From the NCBI GenBank assembly GCA_033032175.1, contig CM065312.1, positions 7,936,001-8,000,000 on the forward strand: DNA of 64,000 bases, given 5' to 3'. The notes beneath the pieces were generated by a model that was not told the origin of the DNA, ran no database searches, and worked only from the letters and a program-made list of their open reading frames with translations. The DNA is from Saturnia japonica (Eukaryota > Arthropoda > Insecta > Lepidoptera > Saturniidae). A program made the position numbers and the translations under genes. Shown here one piece after another: positions 54,180 to 64,000 of this stretch. Each line of letters opens with the position of its first letter. Positions within the stretch are counted from its first letter, which is position 1.

Positions 54180-56157
54180 CTAGGCTTGGGTTACCGCTAG
54201 AGAGGGTGGACGTGACGGGTGTGCTGGAGCGAAATTGACCGCCCGCCCTCTGCGGAGAGAACGGTGGTTACGCGGGCGTGGGCGCTGGCACGCTCTGTTT
54301 GGAGAGACGGATGTGTAATATTTATTCGAATTTTCGATGTGATCGTCGGGATCAATAAAAATATTGCGCGGCCGGCGTTTGCACCGGATGTCCGTGGGTG
54401 CCGGAACATAAGTGGCGGCTGTTTTTATTAACGGATTCGCGTGGTTCGACGCGGTGTCGAAATACGAACGGGAGAGCTGTTTAACGTAGGCATGTATCGA
54501 AGGAAGCTCCATATCTCTATGGAGATCTACGCTTCGAACATACCACGGGGCCCCGGTGAGACGATAGAGGAACCTATTCTGTATCGATTGTAACCGTTTG
54601 AAACTCGACTCGGACATATGTGCGAACACGGCGCAACTGTATGTCAAAATTGGTCGAATACACGTCTTGTAGAGCGTGAGCTTATGTCGCGTGGACATTT
54701 TACTCACCGAACACAACAGAGGATGCAACCGGCCCAGGACCCACGCGGCCCTGTTCCTAACCTTACGGATGTGGGGTCTAAAAGAGAGCCTACTATCTAG
54801 GGTTACCCCTAGATATTTGGTCTCTCTTACATACGGAATCGGATTATCGTAGAGCTTAACAGGTTTAAGCTTCCACGGTATCTGTGACGAATCCGCATCG
54901 AAGAGCATCGCGGCGCTCTTCGAGGGATTAACGGCTATACGCCACTCGTTAAACCACTTCCCGAGAGTGGTCACGGAGCGTTGGACTTTGTGTCTGAGGT
55001 GGGATCTATTCCTATCTGAGGCATATAAGACTGTATCGTCAGCGTATAGCCTTACCTCGACCTCCGGGAGTCGAGGTAGGTCACTGACGTACAGGTTAAA
55101 TAGGCTAGGAGCCAGGATCGAACCTTGGGGAACGCCTGAGCGTATTGGACGGGGCGTGGACAATTCACCTTCAACTCTATAGCAAAAGGTGCGATCTGTT
55201 AGATAGTCGCGAATTATTTTAATTAGCCTATCGGGGACTTCAAAGTGATACAACTTGTAGATCAATCCCTCGTGCCAGACCTTATCGAAGGCCTTGGCAA
55301 CGTCGAAAAAGACCGCAAGTGTACGGCGGGGTTTATATAATTCAGCAAAATTAAATGCAACGTGCTCCGTGAGGCGGTGCACTTGATGAGTGCAAGAATA
55401 TCTAGCACGGAAACCGAATTGCTCAGGCGGATAGAGGTCTTTCTCCTCTATTACTGACTTGAGACGGTTCAGAAGGATCCGCTCGTACATTTTCCCTAAA
55501 GTATTTAGGAGACTGATCGGGCGATAGCTGTCGGGAAGCGACGCGCTCTTGCCGGGCTTACGGATACCTATGACTATTGCCTTTTTCCAGGCGGCTGGAA
55601 AATGGCAGTGGACTATGGCTACATTGAAGATGCAGACCAATAGAGCTATGAGGCGATCAGGAAGAAGCCTAAGTACTTCATTCCTGATCCCGTCGGGACC
55701 TGGTGCTTTTCTGAGCTTAAGGCTTTTTATAATGGAAAGAACCTCCTCAGACGTGACTGGGGACAGGGAGGCTGTCGCGGGGAGCTTATCCAGCTCCCGC
55801 ACGCATCCATCGATACCCTCGACCCGGTCGGTATTTGCATCGACACTGTTCGGAGAGCACTGGCTCTCCAAACAAGTGGCGAGGCACTCCGCCTTGTCGC
55901 TGCTATCGAAGGCGAGCGGTATACCGGGACCCCTCTCGAGGGGGGGCATAAGATAAGAAGCCTCTATTTTGAGGCTGCGAGCTAGTTTCCAGTAAGCCAG
56001 ATGCGACGGCCTTAGCCCTTCGACGAGGGCGTCCCATCTGTGACTCCTGAGTTCTAATATGCGGGCTCTAACCGCTCTCTGAAGCGCGCGTAAGCGTGCG
56101 CGGTTTTCCTCGGTCGGATAGTGGTCGTGCGCACGAGTCGCCGCGTTCTTTTCCGTT
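54180..56157 (-). CDS. Jockey-like LINE reverse transcriptase, open to the truncated 5' end
   Basis: The - strand frame is open from the element's 5' end (56157; A-T-R-A-H-D-H-Y-P-T-E-E) to TAG at 54182-54180, about 658 codons, so the methionine at 55949 is internal and there is no native start. Motifs in order: A-P-G-P-D-G-I near 55690; Y-R-P-I-S-L-L-N-T-L-G-K near 55520; motif A F-F-D-V-A-K-A-F-D-K-V-W-H near 55290, with the first catalytic Asp; motif B S-G-V-P-Q-G-S-I-L-A-P near 55140; Y-A-D-D near 55050; then thumb and C-terminal parts. The apurinic endonuclease is missing, so it cannot move by itself, but the polymerase shows no lesion. The product would copy LINE RNA at a nicked target. 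Confidence 0.92.
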
Positions 56158-56169
56158 AAAATTTAATAA

Positions 56170-57890
56170 CAATAAAAACGACCTATAACCTTCAGGGTTC
56201 TTTAATTCTTCATGCATTTGTTAGTATTTCTAAATTGCCAAATTTACGTCATATTCATCATTGGAATTGCGGCCTGTAAGATCCTATTGCACTGTTTATT
56301 GGCTAGGTTTTTGAGATTTTGTTACTGTAGTATTCTTAATAATGCAAATACACATAAAATGTAAATGTTTCTAAGTATAAAATAATAAATACCAATCTAC
56401 TAACCTAAATTTGTAAAAAAGTTTCATCTATTGAAATGATAATTCGTTCTAATAAACCGTAAATGATTGTAATTTAATTGTAATTTAAAAAATTGGATCT
56501 TAAAAATCTGTTGTTAGTATTTTTAAATGACATCATAATTTCTTCGCATTTATATACTAAATGCGAATATATAACAACGGAGCTATGTTCGACTCGATAC
56601 TCGAACTGAAGGTGTGAACTTACAATGTGGACTTCCAGCATTTTCTTTCTTTGTAAAAAAAAAACATTCAATTAAACTATATAAATAAATCTGTAGTTCT
56701 GTTTGTATTTTCTTTCCACATTACAAGATAGACGTACTATATATTTTTTAATATACGGCAAGTATATGTCATCACATAAATAATAGGCCATGAGAATCGT
56801 CAAAATGCTTATAGAAATCATATAGGTATATAAAATTACAATAGATTTTTTTTAAAATTATACATGAAAAGTACATGTCATTTTTCAATTCGTAGGCTAT
56901 ATGAATTGTCAATAACAAGTGTTATATTAGGTCTATGAAGTCAGCATCTATTTATCTTAATATCTTAATACTCTTATTTACCTTGTACGTCCTGTATTTT
57001 TTTCTTGAATATTATGTATTTTTTATTGTGAAATTTCTAGGGCATCGGTTAGGTTTAATGTATTCGTCCGTTCAGATATCATTTATAATACAATCCTTTT
57101 AGTTTATTAAAGGATGTTTTATATAATTTTTATCATATTGTCAGAGAATCCTGTCTATGGGATTTTTTAAAAGAAGAAAATATGTGTGATAGTAACGAGA
57201 TAATAGTATTTCTGAAGTACTCAAAAATACGTGATAGCTGAAAAGAATATAGAGATGCCGCGCTAGCAACAGCAATCGTGCTCTGAGGCCCACGAGCTAT
57301 AAAAACAGACAACGATGGGCTTGAAGGACGATACGTGCTGGAGCCGCATCGCAACGTGAATATCGTTAATATTGGATCAAGATTTTTCGAGGCAACTCAC
57401 TGAGTCGGAACCCGATGAGAAGATCATCCTGGCTGGAGCTTGTCAGATTATTAGGATGATCAAGATTATTTACCAGGTCACTTACGGACAGCGATAACAT
57501 TAGATGTGCGAGGCTTAGGGTGGCTATTTAGGGGAGGTTGGAGGCCACTGGGGGCAACCCCAAATAAACAGACATACATCATTCTTACATGGGTTGTCGG
57601 ACCATGTACATACAGTGCTTGCTCTTAACCCTGATTACGCCCACAAGATTTGTAATTCCGTAATGAAGATATCAAGGAAAATCCTGGAGTCTCCGATAGT
57701 TTATTCTGATGTCACTCTCTTCGACATATTTAATTATAATTCAATGTTTGTTTTTTAGGATTGACAAACATGTCAAATACTATGATAGTTTTAGGACATG
57801 CGCAGTTAGGTAAATATATTTTTATCTAACAAGGTTTTATGTAAATGAATAAAACCTTGAGATACATAGTTCGATTTTGAGTACAAATTA
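56170..57890. other. AT-rich intergenic with dispersed repeats
   Basis: 56755-56935 has the repeat units also seen at 40300-41550 (AGTACATGTCATTTTTCAAT). 57260-57560 is a GC-richer stretch that I do not recognise. No gene. Confidence 0.5.
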
Positions 57891-59232
57891 TTAAAAATCT
57901 AATACATCTACTACAATTTAATAGCCCTGCATGGAACACAATTAGATATAAAAGTGATTTAAAGATGTATTTAGCTAAGCCTGGTTTTATCGAGTTAAAA
58001 CTTAATGATGAACTTTGTCAATTGGACAAAACACTTGAAAAAAAATACTGAGGCAGGTGCTCTCACTACCTTTCTAGCAAATTTGTTTCTAAAAGAGAAT
58101 CATGCATATAAGACTATTCTTCTGCATAAATCTACGATAGTCACCTATTGTAGCGATTTAAACATTGATTCTCATTTTCTAGTTAGTAGAGTTCTTAAAG
58201 CTATATCTCTAGCAAGACTTCCACCACAAAAAATACCGATCTGGGACACAAAGTTATTTGATTGGCTAATAAACTCTGAGCCTAATTGATTATTTTATTA
58301 ATCAAGGAGAACATCACAAATACTACTGCTATCTTCAGGTAGATGAATACATGACTTAACATTATTATGCATTTTTAAAGGGTGCTTAATACAATTCAAT
58401 GATAAAATATTATTATGGCCAATTTACAGTTCAAAAGCTGATTCATCAAAACACAGAGAGTCAGGATGGCTTCTCTCAGAAAACCCAAATCCTAAACTCT
58501 GTTCGGTCTACCATATTAAATTACTATTGGACGTTACCAAAAAGAGGCGTGGTGAGATCAACAGCTTATTTATAACTGTTACAGGACAGGCTAAACCAGC
58601 TACAAGAACTATTATATCTGGATGGATAAGAACAGTGATAAGTAACAAGTAGATATAGAAGCTCCACCAGGAAGTATAAGATCTGCTGTGGCCTCTAAGA
58701 GCTGGTTAGAAAATAGACTTATCGACTCTTCGACAAAGAAGAAATTTGAGACTTTAAAAGAAAATTTTAGGGAAGTTGAAAAGAAAAGTAATAATGGGAT
58801 AGATTTCCTTCAATCTAATTTCTCATCTGTATAGTTTTCAGACTGTTTAGTCACTATAACTTGATTTTTAAATAGATGATTAATATATAATTTAATTTTT
58901 ATTTTATTTGTGTTTTAATAGTTCAGTTTTAATTAGAGAACATACTCGGCGAACTGTGGGTGTACATTAGTACACCTCTGCCTAACCCTTCGGGGATAAA
59001 GGCGTGATGGTATGTTATATTTAATTAAGGGCAATTAATTGACTTTATAATGTGTGTTAATTTTGTATTCTACAAGGTGTCCAGAAAGGGTATCGGGTAT
59101 TTGTAAGTTCAATGAAACAAAAATTATTTGTATGCAATAAAAAAGTTTATTGTTTATTATTAGCATATGAATTGAAGAATTATTTGGAAAAGATGATGTT
59201 ATCCAAATGATGACCGTTACGTTGCTGGCACT
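57891..59232 (+). mobile_element. DIRS-type element, internally deleted second copy
   Basis: 57891-58033 matches 60147-60290 of the fuller copy (gag), and from about 58035 it matches 61271-62466 to 59232. So about 980 bp (gag end, RNase H, start of the recombinase) is missing. The 1.2-kb right part differs from the fuller copy at only five positions that I can see, and shares its stops. It also includes the first ~160 bp of the adjoining DD41D transposon, then ends abruptly. Confidence 0.85.
59073..59232 (-). mobile_element. truncated left end of the DD41D transposon
   Basis: Starts CAAGGTGTCCAGAAAGGG after TA, as at 62307, and stops at GCTGGCACT, where unrelated sequence begins. Its truncation coincides with the end of the duplicated block. 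Confidence 0.8.
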
Positions 59233-59800
59233 GAACTTTATAATTATAATATAAATAAAATAATTTTCCTATTTTCACATGTGAAATCTCGATGGCCGAG
59301 ATTTTTGGTGCAGCGCCGTCTACTTAAGCGGTGTATCCTGGTATGGTCTCCTGGAGGCGACGACTCTTGCTGTGAGTTTGATTGAGCTGATTTATTAAGA
59401 CCATGAGATCCTGGTTGATAGTCTAAACAAGGAGCTGCCTATACTGAAATACTGTCTAGTTCGGTTATTGTGTGGTGAATATTTGGATTATTGGAACTCT
59501 AATAATAATAACATTAACTAAATTTAATCACGGTATTGTAATCCTGTATATATTACATTTTTATCTAATTATCTGATTTCTCATTCATTTTTCCCTTCTC
59601 GGTTTATCTTTTCCAAATTAATCTATTATGTGCTTTTATAAAACACACGGCGTTGGTTGAAGAAGCTGTCGATGTAAACTCAAAATATTAAAGAAAACAT
59701 ACCTTGATTATCTATAGTTACCTCATTTAGTTTCCCAAATTGATCACCAGGAGGCGCTGCGATGTTACGTTAAATAACGAGCGAGTTTAAACCTGCATAG

Positions 59801-60394
59801 ATGGCTGAACCGGCATAAAAATCGTCTCATGTAGACGTAAATTCATCTACATCGTCGTCTTCAGAGGATTAACACGATGTTATTTTGCCACCGTCAAGCA
59901 AAAGATCTCGGCGAGTCACAACAACAGTCGATCCTAGGATCGACGCACTGATGACTCAAGTAAGTTATATATCTAATTATCTTGCGCATCTTCCGCAATA
60001 TATAACACAGTCTTGGCCACCAGAACCATGATTAGATATTTTTTTGGTTAATCCTGTGACAAGCACTGGTAATAGATTGGAGTTTGGTGATATCCAGTCC
60101 AAGTTTGACGAGAAAAAAATTATTCCTCAAAGTGACGAGAAAAAACTTAAAAATCTAATACATCTACTACAATTTAATAGCCCTGCATGGAACACAATTA
60201 GATATAAAAGTGATTTAAAGATGTATTTAGCTAAGCCTGGTTTTATCGAGTTAAAACTTAATGATGAACTTTGTCAATTGAACAAAACGAAAGATTATCT
60301 AGTTCATAGTGAACAGTTTTTGGCAGGTTTTTCAAACATAATATTAGAACAAAGAGAATGTCTGCAGTCAGAGCTACAAAATATATTGAATTGA
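59801..60394 (+). pseudogene. DIRS Gag-like ORF with three stops
   Basis: One frame from ATG at 59801 (M-A-E-P-A) reads to 60394 with in-frame stops at 59816, 59870 and 60030. Features are a Ser/Asp-rich start (S-S-T-S-S-S-S-E-D), a basic S-K-R-S-R-R-V, then V-D-P-R-I-D-A-L-M and a Leu/Lys-rich region with L-I-H-L-L-Q-F-N-S-P-A-W-N. It is placed as Gag by position and composition, as in DIRS elements; there is no zinc knuckle. Confidence 0.6.
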
Positions 60395-60522
60395 GCACAA
60401 ACAAATCCAAATAAACTGAAAGAAATACCCTTTTTGAAAAAAATTCTGTGAATTTTGATCCGGGTTCCTCTTCTTATAAAAATTTGGAAACCATAGTGTT
60501 TTTATATTAAGTGAGAAATTCT

Positions 60523-60557
<35 letters not shown>
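60523..60557. repeat. (TA)n microsatellite
   Basis: About 17 TA units, between the gag and RNase H parts of the DIRS relic, in the region where the reverse transcriptase is missing. Confidence 0.95.
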
Positions 60558-60559
<2 letters not shown>

Positions 60560-60764
60560 GGTTTCTCTCGGAAACGGCTCCAATGATTTCGATGAAACTT
60601 TGCATTTAAATAATGTTTTACAAAGATAGATAGATACGTGTTTTTCGTTTTTTGTTTATAAGACACCGAGCTTAGCTCGGTCGACCAGATATTTAATCTT
60701 ATATTGAAATTCACCGTGATATAATATTAACAGAAATGCACAATAATAATTTGCACATTACCTA

Positions 60765-60920
60765 CCGGAAAGGTTGAACGGAATTACGGATTGTCTATCA
60801 AGACAAAGACTAATTCCAGAGTGGCATCTGCTTCCCGAGGCCACAGAGTCTATATTCAAAAAATGGGGTCGGCCAGAATTAGACCTGTTCGCATCTGCAA
60901 CAACAGCAGTGTAGCCTGAT
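60765..60920 (+). pseudogene. DIRS RNase H domain piece
   Basis: Frame reads L-N-G-I-T-D-C-L-S-R-Q, then E-W-H-L-L-P-E-A-T, then W-G-R-P-E-L-D-L-F-A-S. The phrases D-x-L-S-R, E-W-x-L and D-L-F-A-S are the end of the RNase H domain in DIRS elements. Confidence 0.7.
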
Positions 60921-60980
60921 CCCATGTATTCTGGCTCATCTAAACAAGGCTAAGGGAACCAACATACTGATAGCTCCACT

Positions 60981-62066
60981 ATGGAGTCAGTGTTTTTAGC
61001 TAACCGATGTTCAGAATCTAGTAATGGACGGACCTTTGCCGAAAAAGAACTTGCGGAAAGTTTTAATAGACCAAACAACGTTTTGTACCCCTTTTCAAGT
61101 AGACAATTTAGTCTTACAAGCGTGGAAAATTGGGGGTGTGCTAACGAAATAGCTCAGTGGGAATCACACGAAAAGGAGTTTTTGCAGAAGAGTTGGCGTA
61201 AGTGCACTTTAAATGCTTATAGTACCCCAATCAAACGATGGTTATCTTGGTGCAGCAAGCATAAGGTTAATGAGAAAAATACTGAGGCAGGTGCTCTCAC
61301 TACCTTTCTAGCAAATTTGTTTCTAAAAGAGAATCATGCATATAAGACTATTCTTCTGCATAAATCTGCGATAGTCACCTATTGTAGCGATTTAAACATT
61401 GATTCTCATTTTCTAGTTAGTAGAGTTCTTAAAGCTATATCTCTAGCAAGACTTCCACCACAAAAAATACCGATCTGGGACACAAAGTTATTTGATTGGC
61501 TAATAAACTCTGAGCCTAATTGATTATTTTATTAATCAAGGAGAACATCACAAATACTACTGCTATCTTCAGGTAGATGAATACATGACTTAACATTATT
61601 ATGCATTTTTAAAGGGTGCTTAATACAATTCAATGATAAAATATTATTATGGCCAATTTACAGTTCAAAAGCTGATTCATCAAAACACAGAGAGTCAGGA
61701 TGGCTTCTCTCAGAAAACCCAAATCCTAAACTCTGTTCGGTCTACCATATTAAATTACTATTGGACGTTACCAAGGAGAGGCGTGGTGAGATCAACAGCT
61801 TATTTATAACTGTTACAGGACAGGCTAAACCAGCTACAAGAACTATTATATCTGGATGGATAAGAACAGTGATAAGTAACAAGTAGATATAGAAGCTCCA
61901 CCAGGAAGTATAAGATCTGCTGTGGCCTCTAAGAGCTGGTTAGAAAATAGACTTATCGACTCTTCGACAAAGAAGAAATTTGAGACTTTAAAAGAAAATT
62001 TTAGGGAAGTTGAAAAGAAAAGTAATAATGGGATAGATTTCCTTCAATCTAATTTCTCATCTGTAT
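60981..62066 (+). pseudogene. DIRS tyrosine recombinase, broken
   Basis: 60981-61523 is open and holds the N-terminal core-binding part (W-R-K-C-T-L-N-A-Y-S...W-L-S-W-C). After TGA at 61521 the same frame continues (stops at 61533 and about 61579) through L-L-L-S-S-G-R-stop-I-H-D-L-T-L-L, the box around the first catalytic Arg, to F-I-T-V-T-G-Q-A-K-P-A-T-R-T. A frameshift near 61885 leads to G-S-I-R-S-A-V-A-S-K-S-W-L-E-N, the second Arg region, ending at 62066. In intact relatives this enzyme integrates a circular DNA copy. Confidence 0.75.
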
Positions 62067-62306
62067 AGTTTTCAGACTGTTTAGTCACTATAACTTGATT
62101 TTTAAATAGATGATTAATATATAATTTAATTTTTATTTTATTTGTGTTTTAATAGTTCAGTTTTAATTAGAGAACATACTCGGCGAACTGTGGGTGTACA
62201 TTAGTACACCTCTGCCTAACCCTTCGGGGATACAGGCGTGATGGTATGTTATATTTAATTAAAGGCAATTAATTGACTTTATAATGTGTGTTAATTTTGT
62301 ATTCTA

Positions 62307-63593
62307 CAAGGTGTCCAGAAAGGGTATCGGGTATTTGTAAGTTCAATGAAACAAAAATTATTTGTATGCAATAAAAAAGTTTATTGTTTATTATTAGCAT
62401 ATGAATTGAAGAATTATTTGGAAAAGATGATGTTATCCAAATGATGACCGTTACGTTGCTGGCACTCTTCTAAACGGAAACGAAGTTTGGCGATAACACG
62501 TTGACACATAGCTATCGATATTGCTGCCATTTCTGACCTGATGTTTTGCTTTAACTGGGTTAGATTCGTCGGATTGTTTTGATAAACCTTACTTTTAAGG
62601 TATCCCCATGCAAAATAGTCAAGCGGGCTAAGGTCGGGGCTTCTGGGAGGCCAGTTGATATTACCCCTTCGCGAAATGACTTTATTAGGGAATAATTCGT
62701 TAACAACTTCCATTGAGTCATTTGAGGTATGGCAAGTGGCCACGTTCTTGAGTTGAAACCTGCAAACTCCTGCAACTCTGGGACCAAAAAATTTCGCAAC
62801 ATATCGCAATAACGGTCACTATTCACATTAATTGCTCGGCCTCGTTGATCTTCATGAAAATAAGGACCAATTATGCCTTTAGCAGACATAGCGGCCCAAA
62901 CAACGACCTTTGGGCTATGGAGGGGTCGTTCATGCTTTCGTCTCGGATTCTCCACTGCCCAGTACCGACAATTCTGCTTATTAAAATGACCATTGAGGTG
63001 AAAATTTGCTTCGTCACTGAACAGTATGTTGTTAAAGTTGTTAAATCGCTGCAGCATTTCGTTCGCAAAATTCAGTCGATTAGCATAGTCCGTATCCTTC
63101 AATTCTTGAACCAATTGAATTTTATAGGCTTTTAGATGTAAGTCTTTCTTTAAAATCGAATGTAAAGACGATTTTTTGATGTTCAACGCTTGGCTTCGCT
63201 TTCGGATGGATAAAGACGGATTTTGACGAACCGACGCCTCAACTTCTTCAATTGTTTCTTCATCGCGAACTGAACGAGGACGACCAGAGTTTTGAATTTT
63301 AACTGTCGCACCTGTATTCTCGAACATCCTGATCCATTTCCTAATGCTATCGTCACTTGGCGCGTGGCGTGTACGATATTCCGCACGATAGAGACGTTGA
63401 GCAGTCACTATTGAATCACCATTACGATAATACGCTCGTACGCAAAATGCGCGATGCGTCCCCGAGTACTGTTTCATCGTGACTATAACTCCACAAAATG
63501 GCGGACGCCACGAACCCCTCCCCGCACCCTTTAGACGCCCCGTTTCCAATATGGCGCGAAAACAAATACCCGATACCCTTTCTGGACACCTTG
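62307..63593 (-). mobile_element. DD41D mariner-like transposon, complete ends
   Basis: 1287 bp between TA at 62305-62306 and 63594-63595. The inverted termini are identical for 32 bp, starting CAAGGTGTCCAGAAAGGGTA and ending GTATTTGT. The transposase is on the - strand. Confidence 0.93.
62414..63477 (-). pseudogene. DD41D transposase with a short deletion at the second catalytic Asp
   Basis: ATG at 63477-63475 (M-K-Q-Y-S-G-T-H-R-A-F) opens a frame with G-R-P-R-S-V-R at about residue 70 and Asp 1 in L-F-S-D-E-A-N-F-H-L-N-G. At about 62738-62745 the sequence passes from N-S-R-T-W straight to A-T-C-H-T-S in another frame. Compared with W-F-Q-Q-D-G-A-T-C-H in the 33.7-kb element, about 16 nucleotides that encode the second Asp are gone. 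Asp 3 follows in P-D-L-S-P-L-D-Y-F, and the frame ends at 62414. Otherwise it is intact. Confidence 0.9.
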
Positions 63594-63636
63594 TATATAA
63601 ATATAAATTTTGTTCAGATCACATAGCGTTTGTGTT

Positions 63637-63785
63637 TATTTGCATACGCGACGACCGCCCGAGCCGAGATTCGGCCACTCTGGCACCCTCGTGCGAGTCG
63701 TCCACAACTCCGGTGAAGCTATAAAACCCGCAGCGGTGTCAGGGTCCCTAAAGCTAACAGTGTAGTCGGATCTAAAAAAAAAAAC
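63637..63785 (+). mobile_element. short, diverged Jockey-like LINE 3' end
   Basis: CGCGACGACCGCCCGAGCCG then a diverged TTCGGCCACTCTGGCACC, a ~25-bp deletion, GCTAACAGTGTAGTC and a 13-base A tail. Older than the 37-kb and 40.9-kb copies. No duplication is visible. Confidence 0.8.
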
Positions 63786-63974
63786 AGCGGCTGTAGCTCC
63801 TGATAGGGGTGTACCTACCTTAGAACCTTACATAAAATTGTAATATAAATAGGAACTGATTGTTCGAAAATCCATTAGTTTCGATTGTTTTGTAAAAAAT
63901 AACAATAAAATACGTGTTAAAAATATTAAAATAATCGATGTTTAGAATACGAGTAAGAATTATAAAAAAAGTTA

Positions 63975-64000
63975 TGTGCGGCGATTGAACCTACGACCTT
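63975..64000 (-). repeat. possible tRNA-derived SINE or tRNA end, cut by the window edge
   Basis: The reverse complement reads AAGGTCGTAGGTTCAATCGC, which contains a box B-like GGTTCAATC. The rest lies outside the window, so tRNA and SINE cannot be told apart. Confidence 0.35.

Larger units (their letters stand above)
59801..62304 (+). mobile_element. DIRS-type (tyrosine recombinase) retrotransposon relic
   Basis: In order: a Gag-like ORF, a short RNase H piece and a tyrosine recombinase, the DIRS order, with the reverse transcriptase missing between about 60410 and 60760. No LTRs are seen, as expected. The 3' region has the phrase GAACTGTGGGTGTACATTAG and CCTTCGGGGATACAGGCGTG. The exact outer ends are not resolved; 59233-59800 may hold the 5' untranslated region. 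Confidence 0.75.

Noticed and set aside
54219..55956. + strand open frames opposite the LINE
   Set aside because: Antisense shadows of the reverse transcriptase frame; identical shadows occur opposite the 5.7-kb copy.

Overview
This is nuclear DNA from an insect, almost certainly a moth or butterfly (Lepidoptera). It is AT-rich and has spliceosomal introns. Its real genes belong to the insect takeout / juvenile-hormone-binding-protein (JHBP) family. Its repeats are those typical of Lepidoptera: R1-like, RTE-like and Jockey-like LINEs, several mariner lineages, Helitron-like elements ending in CTAG, and a Ty3/gypsy element. There is no sign of bacterial sequence or a CRISPR array. The organism assignment is inference from these families.

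Host genes. Three JHBP-domain genes lie head to tail on the + strand. Gene A is only its last exon (247-422); the rest lies left of the window. Gene B is complete (five coding exons, 10782-15627, 259 aa). Gene C is complete (five coding exons, 41872-49732, 256 aa). B and C have the same five-exon plan with identical intron phases (1, 2, 1, 1), the same CX6C pair after a signal peptide, a TATA box about 60 bp upstream of the start codon, and an AATAAA after the stop. Exon 5 of A and B are nearly the same protein; C is more diverged. All three should encode secreted carriers of a small hydrophobic ligand.

Mobile DNA fills the rest, including most introns. From left to right: a Helitron-type ORF fragment abutting an R1-like ORF1 (2.9-4.5 kb); a mariner 3' end (4.6-4.8 kb); a Jockey-like LINE with an 88-base A tail nested in an R1-like element (5.6-8.1 kb); R1-like and mariner relics in the introns of gene B; a gypsy element with 180-bp LTRs (19.7-24.9 kb) and lesions in its catalytic motifs; a solo LTR splitting a tandem duplication (25.5-26.8 kb); Helitron-like repeats (16.2, 30.5, 32.7 kb); a DD41D mariner-like element (33.7-35.0 kb); an RTE 5' part with a LINE tail inserted (36.7-38.2 kb); repeats with another LINE tail (40.2-41.7 kb).

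Inside gene C, intron 2 holds a mariner (44.5-46.6 kb) which itself holds a short LTR-bounded element, and intron 3 holds a Tc1-like relic. Right of gene C are LINE C-termini, an RTE 3' end, a 2.6-kb LINE copy with a fully open reverse transcriptase on the - strand (53.6-56.2 kb), two linked copies of a DIRS-type tyrosine-recombinase retrotransposon relic (57.9-62.3 kb), and a second DD41D element (62.3-63.6 kb).

The layout is a small secreted-protein gene cluster stretched apart by at least two nested generations of transposable elements. Exon boundaries were read by eye from splice sites and paralogue agreement. Element boundaries with target-site duplications are firm; the others are approximate.
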